A stretch of 21,656 bases of DNA, taken from assembly GCA_900772845.1 (NCBI GenBank), contig CAAGSD010000048.1, positions 1-21,656 of the forward strand, in the 5' to 3' direction. The position numbers were made by a program, and so were the translations under genes. Of the stretch, positions 21,227 to 21,656 are shown piece after piece (position 1 is the stretch's first letter; every line of letters begins with the position of its first letter). This stretch comes from Lachnospiraceae bacterium. GTDB lineage: Bacteria; Bacillota; Clostridia; Lachnospirales; Lachnospiraceae. The notes beneath the pieces are model-generated. The model was not told the origin of the DNA. It saw nothing but the letters and a program-made list of their open reading frames with translations, and made no database searches.

Positions 21227-21640
21227 TTACGCCTCTACGATCTTAACAGGTACTTCACCTGCTGCTTCCAGTTCTACACTCAGGCTCAGCTTACCGCCAA
21301 GTCCGGTCTTCATGGTTCCTACGTTCTTACCGTCGATAAATACTTCGTACTCGGTATCATCCTTCAGTCCTACAGTGATCTGAGAGTCCTCGTCACCTTC
21401 TACGATGAACTCCACGCTGTTGTCAGCTTCCTTGAACTCCAGCACACTGGTTCCGGGAACAGATTCATATAAAAACATGCCGTTCTTTTCCAGCTTTGTC
21501 ATCTCATTGTAGGTCTTAACCTTCAGCAGATCTCCTGCATGCTCATAATCTTCCACTTTTGCCTTCTTGGCCAGCTTGTGATTACCAAAGCTGATAGATC
21601 CGTCTGCTTCACTGCGAAGTATTTCTTCCACTACTGCCAT
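21227..21640 (-). CDS. Conserved clostridial protein of unknown function (often auto-named endosialidase)
   Basis: A 137-aa soluble acidic protein. It opens with MAVVEEILRSEADGSISFG, has a middle stretch LKVKTYNEMTKLEKNGMFLYESVPG, and ends in beta-rich sequence (EYEVFIDGKNVGTMKTGLGGKL cut short here). I recall near-identical short proteins in Lachnospiraceae carrying the database name endosialidase. At this length it has no glycosidase active site, so the name should not be taken as function. The ATG at 21640 has AGGAGG 8 nt upstream, near the right edge. It has its own terminator. Confidence 0.82.
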   Translation of the reverse strand: MAVVEEILRSEADGSISFGNHKLAKKAKVEDYEHAGDLLKVKTYNEMTKLEKNGMFLYESVPGTSVLEFKEADNSVEFIVEGDEDSQITVGLKDDTEYEVFIDGKNVGTMKTGLGGKLSLSVELEAAGEVPVKIVEA

Positions 21641-21656
21641 CTGTCTGTCCTCCTGA

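Noticed and set aside
21227..21640. Endosialidase enzyme
   Set aside because: The database name is familiar for this family, but 137 residues with no sialidase Asp boxes cannot support it.

Overview
The window looks like a piece of chromosome from an anaerobic Firmicute, most likely a Lachnospiraceae gut commensal. The signs are mid-range GC with AT-rich intergenic DNA, strong GGAGG ribosome-binding sites, a CIRCE-controlled groESL operon, a SigV/RsiV-type sigma/anti-sigma pair, an intracellular GH43 glycosidase, a type II pantothenate kinase, and a short protein found in Clostridia. Almost every gene is on the minus strand. The plus-strand features are one zinc-ribbon protein, a candidate small RNA, tRNA-Trp and a tiny toxin-like gene. 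No phage, insertion sequence or CRISPR array was seen.

Layout, left to right. 1-735: the start of a phosphate-binding lipoprotein (pstS) behind a Pho-box-like promoter. 735-4733: a cell-wall amidase whose start codon abuts the terminator of the preceding gene, then a large lipoprotein and a zinc-ribbon protein in divergent orientation. These last two appear to share a homologous C-terminal half. 4730-8460: a two-HTH regulator, an RsiV-like anti-sigma factor, an ECF sigma factor with a matching autoregulatory promoter, and a small promoter-hairpin-terminator unit that may be an sRNA. 8521-11865: a GH43 beta-xylosidase-like enzyme and a surface beta-helix lipoprotein. 11934-14260: an operon of a DUF3006-like protein, a response regulator and a histidine kinase. 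The lipoprotein promoter next to it carries 11-bp direct repeats suited to an OmpR-type regulator. 14297-16607: groES-groEL with CIRCE, ending in an unusual 147-nt nested inverted repeat that can fold as a three-way junction. 16832-18347: a formate/nitrite-type channel, a second candidate sRNA and tRNA-Trp. 18459-18810: a 31-residue single-membrane-span toxin-like peptide behind a LexA-like box, with a hairpin able to hide its ribosome-binding site and an antisense RNA promoter facing its 3' end. 18815-21640: type II pantothenate kinase, RadA, and a short conserved protein.

The strongest candidate for an undescribed system is the SOS-type type I toxin-antitoxin locus at 18459-18810. Next come the divergent pair of proteins sharing a module on opposite sides of the membrane (1341-4733), the three-way-junction element after groEL, and the two candidate sRNAs. 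All functions are read from sequence and family memory; no database search was run.
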